Assembly: GCA_022823665.1 (NCBI GenBank)
Contig: JAJEHN010000034.1
Span: 1 to 64,000, forward strand
DNA from: Thermoanaerobaculia bacterium
Lineage (GTDB): Bacteria; Acidobacteriota; Thermoanaerobaculia; Multivoradales; Multivoraceae
Direction of reading: 5' to 3'
DNA length: 64,000 nt
The notes under the pieces were generated by a model. It saw nothing but the letters and a program-made list of their open reading frames with translations, made no database searches and was not told the origin of the DNA. Positions 24,130-33,178 of this stretch are shown here, piece by piece. A program made the position numbers and the translations under genes. Positions within the stretch are counted from its first letter, which is position 1. Every line of letters starts with the position of its first letter.

Positions 24130-25011
24130 ATGAGCAGAATGTTGAAGTCGGGCCTGATCCAGCTTTCCTTGCCGGAGGGCACCTGCGGAGACGGCGCGTC
24201 GGCCGAGGAGGTCGCCGCGACGGTCGAGGCGATGACGGCGAAGCACATCCCGTACATCGAGGAGGCGGGCCGCCAGGGCGTCCAGGTTCTCTGCCTGCAG
24301 GAGGTGTTCAACACGCCGTACTTCTGCCCCGGCCAGGACTCGAGCTGGTTCGCGGCCGCGGAGCCGGTGCCCGGCCCGGCCACGGAGCGGATGGCGGAGT
24401 ACGCCCGCAAGTTCGGCATGGTGATCGTCGTGCCGGTCTACGAGCGGGAGACGGCGGGCATCCTCTACAACACGGCAGCCGTGATCGACGCCGACGGCAG
24501 CTACCTCGGCAAGTACCGCAAGACCCACATCCCGCAGGTGGCCGGCTTCTGGGAGAAGTACTTCTTCCGCCCGGGCAACCTCGGCTACCCGGTGTTCGAC
24601 ACCGCATTCGGACGGATCGGCGTCTACATCTGCTACGACCGCCACTTCCCCGAAGGCGCGCGGGCCCTGGGCCTCGCCGGCGCCGAGATCGTCTACAACC
24701 CTTCCGCCACCGTCGCCGGTCTCTCCGACCACCTGTGGACGATCGAGCAGCCGGCCCACGCGGTCGCGAACGGCTACTTCATGGGCTGCGTCAACCGGGT
24801 CGGCACGGAGAAGCCGTGGGACCTCGGCTCCTTCTACGGCAGCAGCTACTTCGTCAGCCCGCGAGGGGAGATCCTCGCCCAGGCGTCAAAGGACCAGGAC
24901 GAACTCCTGGTCGCCGACCTCGACCTCGGGATGATCGACGAGGTGCGCTCGGTGTGGCAGTTCTACCGCGACCGTCGGCCGGAGGCGTACGAGGGGCTGG
25001 TGCAGCCCTAA
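24130..25011 (+). CDS. Beta-ureidopropionase (N-carbamoyl-beta-alanine amidohydrolase)
   Basis: 293 residues of the nitrilase superfamily. The catalytic triad is Glu58 (CLQEVFN), Lys131 (YRKTHIP) and Cys168 (VYICYDRHFPEG). It hydrolyses N-carbamoyl-beta-alanine to beta-alanine, CO2 and ammonia, the last step of reductive pyrimidine breakdown. The specific name rests on close resemblance to that subfamily (NTPYFCPGQD, FWEKYFFRPGN, NRVGTE) and on the dihydropyrimidinase 16 bases upstream. A TAGGAGAAAG ribosome site precedes the ATG. It overlaps the convergent regulator gene by 4 bp. Confidence 0.9.
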   Translation: MSRMLKSGLIQLSLPEGTCGDGASAEEVAATVEAMTAKHIPYIEEAGRQGVQVLCLQEVFNTPYFCPGQDSSWFAAAEPVPGPATERMAEYARKFGMVIVVPVYERETAGILYNTAAVIDADGSYLGKYRKTHIPQVAGFWEKYFFRPGNLGYPVFDTAFGRIGVYICYDRHFPEGARALGLAGAEIVYNPSATVAGLSDHLWTIEQPAHAVANGYFMGCVNRVGTEKPWDLGSFYGSSYFVSPRGEILAQASKDQDELLVADLDLGMIDEVRSVWQFYRDRRPEAYEGLVQP

Positions 25012-26387
25012 CTCGCGCGGCTCTCGATCGTCACCTGCAGGCGCTTCATCATCTCGTGAAGCGTCGTGGGCTTGACCTTGAGCCGCTCGGCGGCGCGCTT
25101 CTGGACGCCGCCGCAGGCCTGCAGCGCCCGGACGATCAGCTCCCGCTCGTAGGCGCTGACCGCCTCCTTGAACGAGACGCCGACCTTCGGAAGGGCAGCC
25201 GGCACGGGCGCCGCCGCCGTAGGTTCGCGGAGGCCGGCGGGCAGCAGGTCGACGCCGATCTCCTCGCCGTGCGAGAGCACGACGGCTCGCTCGATCACGT
25301 TCTCCAGCTCCCGGACGTTGCCGGGCCAGCGGTGGGCCATCAGGACGTCCATCGCCTCGGGGGTGAGGCGGCGGGGGGCCTTCTCGTTCTCGTTCGAGTA
25401 CATGCGGAGGAAGTGCTGGGAGATCAGGGGGATGTCCTCGACCCGCCTGGACAGGGGCGGAAGCTGGATCGTGATCACGTTCAGCCGGTAATAGAGGTCC
25501 TCGCGAAACTCGCCCTTCGTCACGCGCTCCTCCAGGTCGGCGTTCGTCGCCGCGACCAGGCGGACGTCGGCGCGCAGGGTCTCGAGCCCGCCGAGGCGCA
25601 TGAACTCCTTCTCCTGGATCACGCGCAGCAGCTTGGACTGGGTGTCGGGCGGGATGTTCCCGATCTCGTCGAAGAAGATCGTGCCCCCATGGGCGACCTC
25701 GAACAGGCCCTTCTTGTGCGACACGGCGCCCGTGAAGGCCCCCTTGACGTGGCCGAACAGGGTGCTCTCCAGCAGTTCGCTGGGCATCGACCCGGAGTTC
25801 ACGGTGACGAACGGTCCGTCCCTGCGCTTCGAGTTGTTGTGGATCGACTTGGCGACGAGTTCCTTGCCGGTGCCGCTCTCGCCGCGGATCAGGATGTTGC
25901 TCTTCGACGGCGCGGCCCGGCGGATCAGGTCGAAGACCTGGCGGATCGGCCGGCTCTTGCCGATGATGCTGTCGAAGCCCTGGCGCTCACGGAGCTGCTC
26001 CTTGAGATCCCGGTTCTCGGCGGTCAGGCGGCGGCGCTCCAGGCCCTGACGGATCGTGAGCCGGACCTCTTCGTTCTTGAAGGGCTTGGGCAGGTAGTGG
26101 AACGCGCCCTCGCGCATCGCTTCGATCGCGCCCTCGATCGAGGAGTAGGCGGTGATCACCACAACGACCTGGTCCGGGTCGCTCTGGCGGATGCGGCGCA
26201 TGACCTCCCGGCCGTTCATGTCCGGCAACATCAGGTCGAGCAGCACCAGGTCGATCTCCTCCTGGGCGAGCACGGTGAGGGCCTCCTGGCCGGTGGCGCA
26301 GCAGATCGGATGGTGCCCCTCCTGCCGGATCAGGGCGGTGAGGACGTCCTGCAGGACCTCTTCGTCGTCGACGATGAGGATGTTCAT
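25008..26387 (-). CDS. Sigma-54-dependent response regulator (NtrC family)
   Basis: 459 residues. Receiver domain 1-115 has the acidic pocket (D7, D8), phospho-acceptor D51 in VLLDLMLPDMNG, and K101. The AAA+ domain has Walker A GESGTGKE (169-176), the sigma-54 contact loop GAFTGA (216-221) and FFDEIGNI. The C-terminal Fis-type helix-turn-helix is VQKRAAERLKVKPTTLHEMMKRL. It should activate sigma-54 promoters when phosphorylated by the kinase encoded just upstream, with which it overlaps by 4 bp (ATGA). Targets are unknown; a type IV pilus gene (pilC) lies 11 kb away. Confidence 0.95.
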   Translation of the reverse strand: MNILIVDDEEVLQDVLTALIRQEGHHPICCATGQEALTVLAQEEIDLVLLDLMLPDMNGREVMRRIRQSDPDQVVVVITAYSSIEGAIEAMREGAFHYLPKPFKNEEVRLTIRQGLERRRLTAENRDLKEQLRERQGFDSIIGKSRPIRQVFDLIRRAAPSKSNILIRGESGTGKELVAKSIHNNSKRRDGPFVTVNSGSMPSELLESTLFGHVKGAFTGAVSHKKGLFEVAHGGTIFFDEIGNIPPDTQSKLLRVIQEKEFMRLGGLETLRADVRLVAATNADLEERVTKGEFREDLYYRLNVITIQLPPLSRRVEDIPLISQHFLRMYSNENEKAPRRLTPEAMDVLMAHRWPGNVRELENVIERAVVLSHGEEIGVDLLPAGLREPTAAAPVPAALPKVGVSFKEAVSAYERELIVRALQACGGVQKRAAERLKVKPTTLHEMMKRLQVTIESRAS

Positions 26388-29179
26388 TCGTCGTTCTCCT
26401 TCGACTGGGGCCGCGGTCGGGGCATCATCGGCAGACGAAGCGTGAGGCGGCAGCCGCCGGACGGAAGGTTCGAGGCGACCAGGTCACCGCCGTGCCGGCG
26501 GACGATCTCCTGGCTGATCGAGAGCCCGAGGCCGGTGCCTCCAACGGCCTTGCGGGTGGAGAAGAAGGGTTCGAATACGCGTTCAAGGTGCTGCTCGGGA
26601 ATGCCGGGCCCGGTGTCGTCAATGAATACGTCGAGCGTGTCGCCCGAGTTTTCGACCGCCAGCGAGAGGCGCCTCTCCTCGCTGCCGGCTTCCGTCATCG
26701 CGTCGACCGCGTTGATCATCAGGTTGGCGAGCACCTGGCCCAGTTCCGTCTCGTTGCCGGGCACCCGGTCCCTGCCGCACGGGCCGAGGTCCACCTGGAG
26801 CTCGACGCCGGCGTCGGCGAGCCGCTCCGCCAGTGCCTCGCAGCTTTCCCGGACCACGAAGGCCAGATCGACGGGCGCCGGCTCGTGCCGGCCGCGGCGC
26901 GCGAAGTCGAGCAGCGTGTTGACGATGCGGGCGGCCCGGAAGGTCTGGCGCTCGACCTTGCGCAGCAGGCGCCGCCGCGGATCCTGATCGGAGGTCTCCG
27001 CCAGCAGCATCTGGGCGTAGCTCGAGATTCCGGTCAGGGGCGTGTTCACCTCGTGAGCGACGCCGGCGGCCATCGCGCCGAGAGCCGCGAGGCGCTCCTT
27101 CTCGGCCAGTTCCCGCTTCATCGCCACCCGCTCGGTGACGTCGTGGGCCACGACGACCCGGTCGCCGGGCGCGGCGCCCTGGAACGCCGCGACGGACAAC
27201 TGGAGGTACTTCTCGGTCCCGGTCCGGTCCTCGAAGCGGACCTCGACCGGCGGGTCGTCCTGCCGCGGAAACAGGTCGAGCGGAATCAGGTCGCCGAGGC
27301 CTCGGCCGGCAGCCTCGTTCCGGGGCAGGCCGACGAGAGCCCCGAAGGCGCCGTTCGCGGTCACGATCCGGTCCCTGCCGTCGATGACGGCGATGCCGGC
27401 CGGAGAGGACTCGATGATCTCCTCGCTGAACTGCTTGAGTTCGGAGACCCGGGTCAACTGCCGCTGTCTCTGCTCGAGGAGTTGCGCGTTCTCGATCGCC
27501 AGCACCGCCTGGTTCAGGAGCTGGCGGATCAGCGTCAGATCGTCGGTGGAGAGGGGCGCGCCGCCGACGCGGCGGCCGACGTAGAGCAGGCCGACCGTCC
27601 GGTCCCGCACCTGGAGCGGGAAGACGTAGTGGTAGCCGAGCACCGCCAGGCGCAGGTACCCGCTGTCCGCGGCGTCGGCCAGCGGCGCCCGCGCGAGGGC
27701 CCGGTGGGCCTCGGTCCAGATGGAGACGTCGACTTCGGCGAGCTGGAGTTCCGGCGCTTCGGGTTCTTCCCGCACGGGCGTCAGATGGTCGCCTTCGACC
27801 AGGAACAGGTTGCTCTGCTCCAGGCTCAGGCCTTCTTCCAGCTCTCGCAGCAGGCTCGACGCCAGCCGCCCGAGGTCCCGCTCGTGGAGCAGTTCCTCGC
27901 CGAGCCTCTGCAGCGCGCGGCGGCTGCGCTGGGCGCGGTACTGGAGTCGCTGGAGACTCGAGCCGATGCCCTGCTTGACCGGTATCGAGAGGGTCCCTAT
28001 GACGAGCAGCGCGCTGGCGTTCAGGAAGCCCCTGGCGACGACCATGTCCTGGGGCACGCCGCGGCGGATGAGCAGGCTGAGCAGCGAAAAGCCGAGCACG
28101 GCAAGCAGGACCGTGAGCGCGTAGGTCGCGACATCGCGGGCGATGACCGCCACGTCCCAGAGGCGGTAGCGGAGCAGGGCGTAGGCGAAGCTCAGCGGAA
28201 CCAGGGCCAGCGGCGCCACCGCGACGGCGTCGAGCCAGCCGGGCGCGGGCACTTCCAGGGCGAATGGCAGGACGTACAGCACCAGGAACGGCAGGTAGCC
28301 GCCGGCGACGCCGAAGGCGATCCACTGGGTCTGCCGTCCCTGCTCCCAGTCGCGCCTGGACAGCAGGCGGCGGCCCAGCACGGCGGCCGCGGCCAGCGCG
28401 TAGGCGACCAGCAGGAGCAGCTCGACACGGTCCTGACGCTCCAGCGCGGTGGCCGTGAGCTCGCCGGCCAGACGGCCGGCCCCGAAGATCTGGTCGAGCT
28501 GCAGCGCGAGCAGAGCGGCGGACGGCAGGTAGAGCCAGGGCACCGCGCGGCGCGCCCAGATGGAGTTCGGGCGCACCGGGAACACGAGGAAGAAGTGGAG
28601 CGTGAGGGGCGGCAGCAGGAGCCGGCAGGCGCCGTCGACAAGGTAGAAGAGGCGGTCGATCGCGTCGAAGGGCGCGATCGGCGTGACCAGGTAGAGGGCC
28701 GCGGAGGTCAGGGCCCAGAGGTGGAACAGGAGCGTCTGCCGGCTGCGTTGACGGCTCAGGGTGTAGAGCCCGATCAGCAGGTAGGCGATCCCGGTCAGCG
28801 CGAGGGCGATGTAGGCCCAGTCCAGGCTCAGCCGGGGCAGGGGGTGCAGTGCCGTGACCAGCTCCTCGCCTTCGTCGGTCTCCCGGAGCACCTGCAGGTC
28901 GCTCTCCGGGCGCCGGCGCAGCAGGCGCTCCAGCTCGTCGGCCGAGAGCGGCGGTTCGCCGTTGGCCAGGACGATGACGTCGTCGGGCAGCAGCTCCGAC
29001 CCGTCGGCGGCGGCGACCACGCGGAGTTCCCCGGCGGCCGTTTCGACCACGAGCCCGACATCCTGGAACGAGCTCACCTTGCGGCCCATGGAGAAGCCGC
29101 CCAGGCCGACGACCAGGATCGTCGCGAGCAGGAGCGCGGCGGTCAGGCCGAGCCGGGCGGGTCGGGACTCGATGCGCAT
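26384..29179 (-). CDS. Membrane sensor histidine kinase (7TM/GAF/PAS)
   Basis: 931 residues. Order: a membrane anchor; a PDZ-like segment at 35-110 (VVAAADGSELLPDDVIVLANGEPP); about eight hydrophobic segments at 120-390; a GAF domain near 430-570 (FPLQVRDRTVGLLYVGRR); a PAS domain near 590-690 (SPAGIAVIDGRDRIVTANGAF); a dimerisation domain with phosphorylated His709 in GVAHEVNTPLTGI; and an ATPase domain with NLMINAVDAM, DDTGPGIP and GGTGLGLSIS. It phosphorylates the NtrC-type regulator it overlaps. The ligand is unknown. The 212-bp region upstream to 29391 holds no gene. Confidence 0.92.
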   Translation of the reverse strand: MRIESRPARLGLTAALLLATILVVGLGGFSMGRKVSSFQDVGLVVETAAGELRVVAAADGSELLPDDVIVLANGEPPLSADELERLLRRRPESDLQVLRETDEGEELVTALHPLPRLSLDWAYIALALTGIAYLLIGLYTLSRQRSRQTLLFHLWALTSAALYLVTPIAPFDAIDRLFYLVDGACRLLLPPLTLHFFLVFPVRPNSIWARRAVPWLYLPSAALLALQLDQIFGAGRLAGELTATALERQDRVELLLLVAYALAAAAVLGRRLLSRRDWEQGRQTQWIAFGVAGGYLPFLVLYVLPFALEVPAPGWLDAVAVAPLALVPLSFAYALLRYRLWDVAVIARDVATYALTVLLAVLGFSLLSLLIRRGVPQDMVVARGFLNASALLVIGTLSIPVKQGIGSSLQRLQYRAQRSRRALQRLGEELLHERDLGRLASSLLRELEEGLSLEQSNLFLVEGDHLTPVREEPEAPELQLAEVDVSIWTEAHRALARAPLADAADSGYLRLAVLGYHYVFPLQVRDRTVGLLYVGRRVGGAPLSTDDLTLIRQLLNQAVLAIENAQLLEQRQRQLTRVSELKQFSEEIIESSPAGIAVIDGRDRIVTANGAFGALVGLPRNEAAGRGLGDLIPLDLFPRQDDPPVEVRFEDRTGTEKYLQLSVAAFQGAAPGDRVVVAHDVTERVAMKRELAEKERLAALGAMAAGVAHEVNTPLTGISSYAQMLLAETSDQDPRRRLLRKVERQTFRAARIVNTLLDFARRGRHEPAPVDLAFVVRESCEALAERLADAGVELQVDLGPCGRDRVPGNETELGQVLANLMINAVDAMTEAGSEERRLSLAVENSGDTLDVFIDDTGPGIPEQHLERVFEPFFSTRKAVGGTGLGLSISQEIVRRHGGDLVASNLPSGGCRLTLRLPMMPRPRPQSKENDE

Positions 29180-29391
29180 CGCTGGGTCGCTCGTCCGGTC
29201 GCTTCGTCGCGGGTGTGTCTTCTTTGCCTCAGGTGCGGCCGGAATGCCGTGCCTGGGGCAATTCAGCTTTCTGTAAGCACGTCCTGTGCCGGGCGGATTC
29301 GCCGGCTATCCGCCTGATTTTAGGACATGTCGGGGCTCGTCGGGCGAGCGCAGTTCAACCCGTTGGTTCTGAAACGGTTTGTTGGATCGCC

Positions 29392-31467
29392 CTAGAAGCG
29401 GACGGCGAGGCCGGCGACGACCCGGCGGCGCAACTGATCCGGATCGTGGCTGGAGTCGATCGGGAGATGTCCGCGGCTGAGCTGCATCTCGAGTTGCAGG
29501 GCCCAGTTCTGGATGCCGGTGCCGGTGACCCAGGGCAGTCCCTGCGTCAGCAGAAGCTGCAGGCGCTCGACGGAGAGCACCGAGTTCGGGCCGGCGGCCG
29601 CGAACCGGGCGTCCCGGGCGACGGGCGACAGTTCCTGGTCCACCCGGCGGAAGGCGAGCAGGACGCCGGTGGAACTGCGTTCGAACTGGGTGTCGACGCT
29701 GGCGATCACGTAGCGGACCTGGTTCTCGAGGTTGTTGCCGCTACCGTCGACGGCGCGGAGCAGACCGCCGCCGCCCGAGGCGGCCGAGGTGCTGATCCGG
29801 GTCAGGATCTTCTCGCCGAGGCGCTGCTGCAGCTCGAAGTGGAGTTCGGCGACCTGGTCGCCGTCGAGCAGCAGCAGGCTCTCCAGCCGTTCGAAGATGT
29901 CGCGGCTGAAGTACAGCCGGACGCTGTCCGCGAACTGGCGCTCCGTTATGCCGAACTCGACGCGGCGGCTGTCGTCCGTGGCGCCGAGCCGCCGGCTGAG
30001 CTCGATCCGGTAGCAGTGCTCGAACGTGGCGGTGCAGGCGTCGTCGTCGTGGTACTGCACCTGCAGGAAATCGCGGAAGAGGAGATGCTCCGAGTCGACC
30101 CTCTCGCTGGCCGAGACCGCGGCCAGCCAGTTGGAACCGAGTTCGACGACGAAGCCGGCGCGGGGGGTGAAGGAGACGTTGCCGTCGCTCAGCGTGCTGA
30201 ACATGCCGTACTCGAGAACGACCGTGGGCTGGACCTCCCAGTTACCCTGGCTGAAGACGTCGAAGCGCTGGTGGGGCTCCTCGCCCCAGGTCGAGAACCG
30301 GCCGGTCCCGTACGCCTGCCGCTCGCGGTAGGTGAGTCCGGCTTCGAGCGAGGCGTTGGCGGTGATCTGCCGCTCGTAGCCGCCCCGGAACTCCAGGGTC
30401 GTCGAGGACATCGGCGAGTCGATGGCAGCCAGCGCCAGGCTGTGCAGACCGCTCTGGCCGGAGTAGAGGTCGCCGAAACCGTGGTGGAAGTTCTGGTCGG
30501 CGGTGTACCGGGCCTCGAAGTGGGCGTCGCCGGCGCCGGCCGCCTGTTCGACCCGCAGGCCGTAGCTTTCGAGGCCGGCGAACGGGGCCGGTCCCCAGTC
30601 GTCCCAGGCCGCGCCGTCGCCGCCGTGGAACCCGCCGCCGTGGAAGCGGTGTCGCTGCGACGTGATCTGGACGTTCGAACCCCGGTGGTTCACGTCGAGG
30701 GCGAAGGCCTGGCTGTCGCCGAGCTGCTGGTGGTCTTCGTTGAACACCTGGCGCTCGAACTCGCGCAGGTCGGATCGCAGGGCGAGCTGGGTCTTGCCGA
30801 ACCGGCTGCGGAGATCGAACTGACTGCCGAGCACCCGGGCGCCGGCGTCGCCGCCCGCGTCCTCGATGCCCGAAAGCGTCCGCAGTTCGGCCTCGAAACG
30901 CTCGCGCTGGACCGCCGACTCGAGCGCCCAGCCCTGATCGTCCGCGATCGCTTCCGCGATCTGGATCTGGCGCAGGATGTCGTTCGGTATGCGCTCCCGG
31001 ACGGACCAGAAGTCGTCCTCGCCCGCGGCTGTCTCCTCGCCTGCGGGCCGGCGCTCGCGGGCGCCCAGCTCGAAGTCGAGCGCTTGCACCGACTCGCCCG
31101 TCGTGCGCACCAGCTCCGCCACCGCAGGCACGAAGCCCGGCCGGTGAGCGATCACGCGGTAGACGCCGGCCGGCAGGGGCTGGAAGGCGTAGCGGCCGAA
31201 ACGGTCGGTCGTCGTCCTGCGCTTGCTGCGATCGGCGACGTCGTAGACGTACACGCGGGCGGCGGGAAGGGCCGCCTCGCCGGCGTGGACCCGGCCGACC
31301 AGACGCCCGGCCAGTGGATCGCCGAGGCTCGGCAGGTCGAGGCCGGCCTGGAGCGGAGCGGCGCCCAGGAGCGCGATGGCGGCGACGGGCGCCAGGACTC
31401 CGGCGGAGAGCATGCGCACTCGCACTGCGGTCGACCGGGAGTCGCCGGGATGCATCCGGCAGGTCAT
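29392..31467 (-). CDS. Outer-membrane beta-barrel protein with carboxypeptidase-like regulatory domain
   Basis: About 691 residues. A signal peptide (LSAGVLAPVAAIALLGAAPLQA) is followed by a carboxypeptidase-regulatory-like fold (RLVGRVHAGEAALPAARVYVYD, TTTDRFGRYAFQPLPAGVYRVIAHRPGF). The remaining 500 residues are alternating strands ending in AVRF, typical of an outer-membrane barrel like the C-terminal parts of TonB-dependent receptors; no plug domain is recognisable. A TATAGT -10-like box at 31478-31483 overlaps the earliest GTG (31479), so the true start is one of the ATGs at 31467, 31455 or 31413. Substrate unknown. Confidence 0.8.
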   Translation of the reverse strand: MTCRMHPGDSRSTAVRVRMLSAGVLAPVAAIALLGAAPLQAGLDLPSLGDPLAGRLVGRVHAGEAALPAARVYVYDVADRSKRRTTTDRFGRYAFQPLPAGVYRVIAHRPGFVPAVAELVRTTGESVQALDFELGARERRPAGEETAAGEDDFWSVRERIPNDILRQIQIAEAIADDQGWALESAVQRERFEAELRTLSGIEDAGGDAGARVLGSQFDLRSRFGKTQLALRSDLREFERQVFNEDHQQLGDSQAFALDVNHRGSNVQITSQRHRFHGGGFHGGDGAAWDDWGPAPFAGLESYGLRVEQAAGAGDAHFEARYTADQNFHHGFGDLYSGQSGLHSLALAAIDSPMSSTTLEFRGGYERQITANASLEAGLTYRERQAYGTGRFSTWGEEPHQRFDVFSQGNWEVQPTVVLEYGMFSTLSDGNVSFTPRAGFVVELGSNWLAAVSASERVDSEHLLFRDFLQVQYHDDDACTATFEHCYRIELSRRLGATDDSRRVEFGITERQFADSVRLYFSRDIFERLESLLLLDGDQVAELHFELQQRLGEKILTRISTSAASGGGGLLRAVDGSGNNLENQVRYVIASVDTQFERSSTGVLLAFRRVDQELSPVARDARFAAAGPNSVLSVERLQLLLTQGLPWVTGTGIQNWALQLEMQLSRGHLPIDSSHDPDQLRRRVVAGLAVRF

Positions 31468-31494
31468 GTTGGGAATCACTATAGCGGACGGCGG

Positions 31495-32229
31495 TCAGGT
31501 GAGTGTGCGGGCCGCGGCGAAGACGATGACCTTCCTCGCGCCCGCCGCCTTGAGAGTACGGGCGGCCCTGCCGGAGGTTGCGCCGGTGGTCACTACGTCG
31601 TCGACCAGGAGAACTACTCGGTCCCGTACCGCGGCGGGCCTGCGGCAGGTGAAGGCGATTCCCGGGTTCAGGAGGCGTTGACGGCGGCCGCGGCCGACCT
31701 GCGGCCTGCCCAGCGTCCGCCGTCTCAGCGCTGGCGACAGCGGCCGCCCGAGACGCCGGGCGAGCGGCCGGGCGATCGAGTCCGCGTGGTTGCGGCCACG
31801 AGCGAGCCGCCGGCGCCAGTGCATGGGCATGGGTACGACAACGTCGGCGCGGCGCAGCTCGATTCCCAGTCGGGTGTTCGCCTCGTCGGCGATGTGGAGG
31901 CCCAGGTAGTCGAGGCGGCCGTACTTCAGGCCCAGGATGATCTGGTCGAATGGCGGCTGGTAGCCCCAGAGCCAGAAGAAACCGTCGCAACCTTCCAGCC
32001 GGTCTCCGCGGGCCGCGCCCCGGGGCCGGGCTTCGAGCAGCCGCCGGCACTGCCTGCACAGCCCGAGTTCCCGTTCGGCCGGGGCCGAGCAGGCGAGGCA
32101 GGGCCGCGGCAGGAGCAGTCCGATGGCGAAGGCAAGGAAACGCCGCGCCAGCCGACAGACGTTTTGCGCCGCTGATCCGTAGAAACAGTTGGGCAGTCTT
32201 CTTCGGGTGGGTGGGCCGTACGCGGTCAT
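31495..32229 (-). CDS. ComF-family phosphoribosyltransferase-like protein
   Basis: 244 residues. An N-terminal zinc ribbon (CLACSAPAERELGLCRQC) precedes a type I phosphoribosyltransferase fold with the PRPP-binding loop VVLLVDDVVTTGATSG and LKYGRLDYLGLHIAD. ComF/GntX proteins take part in DNA uptake in competent bacteria and may have a metabolic role in others. The start at 32229 is the first ATG and is uncertain; the first 40 residues are not conserved-looking. Divergent from the small outer-membrane protein. A pilC gene elsewhere in the window could belong to the same uptake machinery, but this is speculative. Confidence 0.88.
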   Translation of the reverse strand: MTAYGPPTRRRLPNCFYGSAAQNVCRLARRFLAFAIGLLLPRPCLACSAPAERELGLCRQCRRLLEARPRGAARGDRLEGCDGFFWLWGYQPPFDQIILGLKYGRLDYLGLHIADEANTRLGIELRRADVVVPMPMHWRRRLARGRNHADSIARPLARRLGRPLSPALRRRTLGRPQVGRGRRQRLLNPGIAFTCRRPAAVRDRVVLLVDDVVTTGATSGRAARTLKAAGARKVIVFAAARTLT

Positions 32230-32261
32230 TCCTGCCGACCAGGACGGATTCAGCCCGCGTC

Positions 32262-32267
32262 TATACT
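32262..32267 (+). promoter_or_regulatory. Possible -10 box (TATACT)
   Basis: TATACT lies 29 bases before the TTG of the small outer-membrane protein, with an AAGGAGA ribosome site between them. No convincing -35 box is seen 16-18 bases upstream. Confidence 0.4.
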
Positions 32268-32295
32268 GCCCGGCGCGCGGACCAAGGAGACTCTC

Positions 32296-32847
32296 TTGAC
32301 CTCACGGAAACGAAAGCTGCGCGCCGCGGTCGTACCGGCGCTGGCGACAGTCCTCCTGCTGCTCGCGGGCGCGGCGGACGCCGGCGCCCAGGAGCGATAC
32401 AGCTACACCGTCTCGCTCGGACCGACCTTCGGCGGCAGCCTGGACGGCAAGCCCGACGGCGGCCTCGACCACGCGGGCTTCCTGGCGAGCATCTCGTGGC
32501 GGACCCAGCCGCGCACCTCGGTCGGCCTCCGGCTGGGCAGCACGGATCTGGGCGGCGACCAGATCGGCACTCTGGCGAGCCCCACCTTCCGCTACGCGAC
32601 GATCGCCGGCGAGTACCGTTTCAACGACCTCTACTACGAATCGGGCGTGTTCATGGGCCTCGGCGTGTACCAGCTCGGGGACGGAGTCGAGAGCGACGAG
32701 GGAGTCGGCCTGACCCTGGGCGTGACGGGTGACTTCCCGATCAACGAGCGATTCTCGATCCTCGTCGAGTTGGTGGGCCACTACGCGGACCTCGACGCCT
32801 CCAGCACCCACGCCACCGTTCACGCCGGAGTCGCGTACCACTTCTAG
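32296..32847 (+). CDS. Small outer-membrane beta-barrel protein
   Basis: 183 residues. A signal peptide (VVPALATVLLLLAGAADAGAQ) is followed by eight or so amphipathic strands (YSYTVSLGPTFGGSL, RTSVGLRLGSTDLGGD, TIAGEYRFNDLYYESGVFMGLG, GLTLGVTGDFPINERFSILVELVGHYADL), and a final aromatic in VAYHF, as in OmpW/OmpX-like eight-stranded barrels. It starts at TTG 6 bases after AAGGAGA. The role is unknown; adhesion or permeability are typical for the fold. Confidence 0.8.
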   Translation: MTSRKRKLRAAVVPALATVLLLLAGAADAGAQERYSYTVSLGPTFGGSLDGKPDGGLDHAGFLASISWRTQPRTSVGLRLGSTDLGGDQIGTLASPTFRYATIAGEYRFNDLYYESGVFMGLGVYQLGDGVESDEGVGLTLGVTGDFPINERFSILVELVGHYADLDASSTHATVHAGVAYHF

Positions 32848-32879
32848 GGGGCTGCTACACTCTCGCGCCGCCGACCCGT

Positions 32880-32955
<76 letters not shown>

Positions 32956-33025
32956 CGTTCGGCCGGCGTCAGCGGACGCATCACGCCCCCGGACCATCGA
33001 CTCGTGAAGACCGCTGCGGTCGATG

Positions 33026-33124
33026 TGGCGGAAGCGCATGGGAATCGAACCCACCCCCGAGACGCATCACGCCCCGGACAACGGTTTTGAAGACCGCAGG
33101 AGGCACCAGCCCCCGAGCGCTTCC
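33026..33124 (-). tRNA. selC: tRNA-Sec (UCA), selenocysteine
   Basis: A 99-base tRNA with encoded CCA, on the minus strand. The acceptor stem is eight pairs (GGAAGCGC with GCGCTTCC), with a G discriminator. The anticodon loop CTTCAAA carries TCA, which reads UGA. There is a long variable arm, and the T arm is GTGGGTTCGATTCCCAT. The extra acceptor pair, long variable arm and TCA anticodon identify tRNA-Sec and not tRNA-Ser or a UGA suppressor. It is convergent with tRNA-Ala. No selA, selB or selD gene is in the window, but their presence elsewhere in the genome is expected. Confidence 0.93.
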
Positions 33125-33178
33125 GGCGGTCAGCATATCCTCGGGTCTCCTGCCCGGAACCTCACGAGGAACTTAGCC

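Noticed and set aside
26492..29317. A 941-codon open frame on the plus strand
   Set aside because: It is the complement of the histidine kinase gene and consists of low-complexity Glu/Val/Arg/Gln sequence without any motif.
29180..29391. Possible sigma-54 promoter (AGGCACGGCATTCC on the minus strand) before the histidine kinase
   Set aside because: The -12 element reads TTCC in place of TTGC, and nothing else supports it.
33026..33124. tRNA-Ser or a UGA-suppressor tRNA
   Set aside because: The acceptor stem has eight pairs and the anticodon is TCA with a long variable arm, which fits tRNA-Sec.
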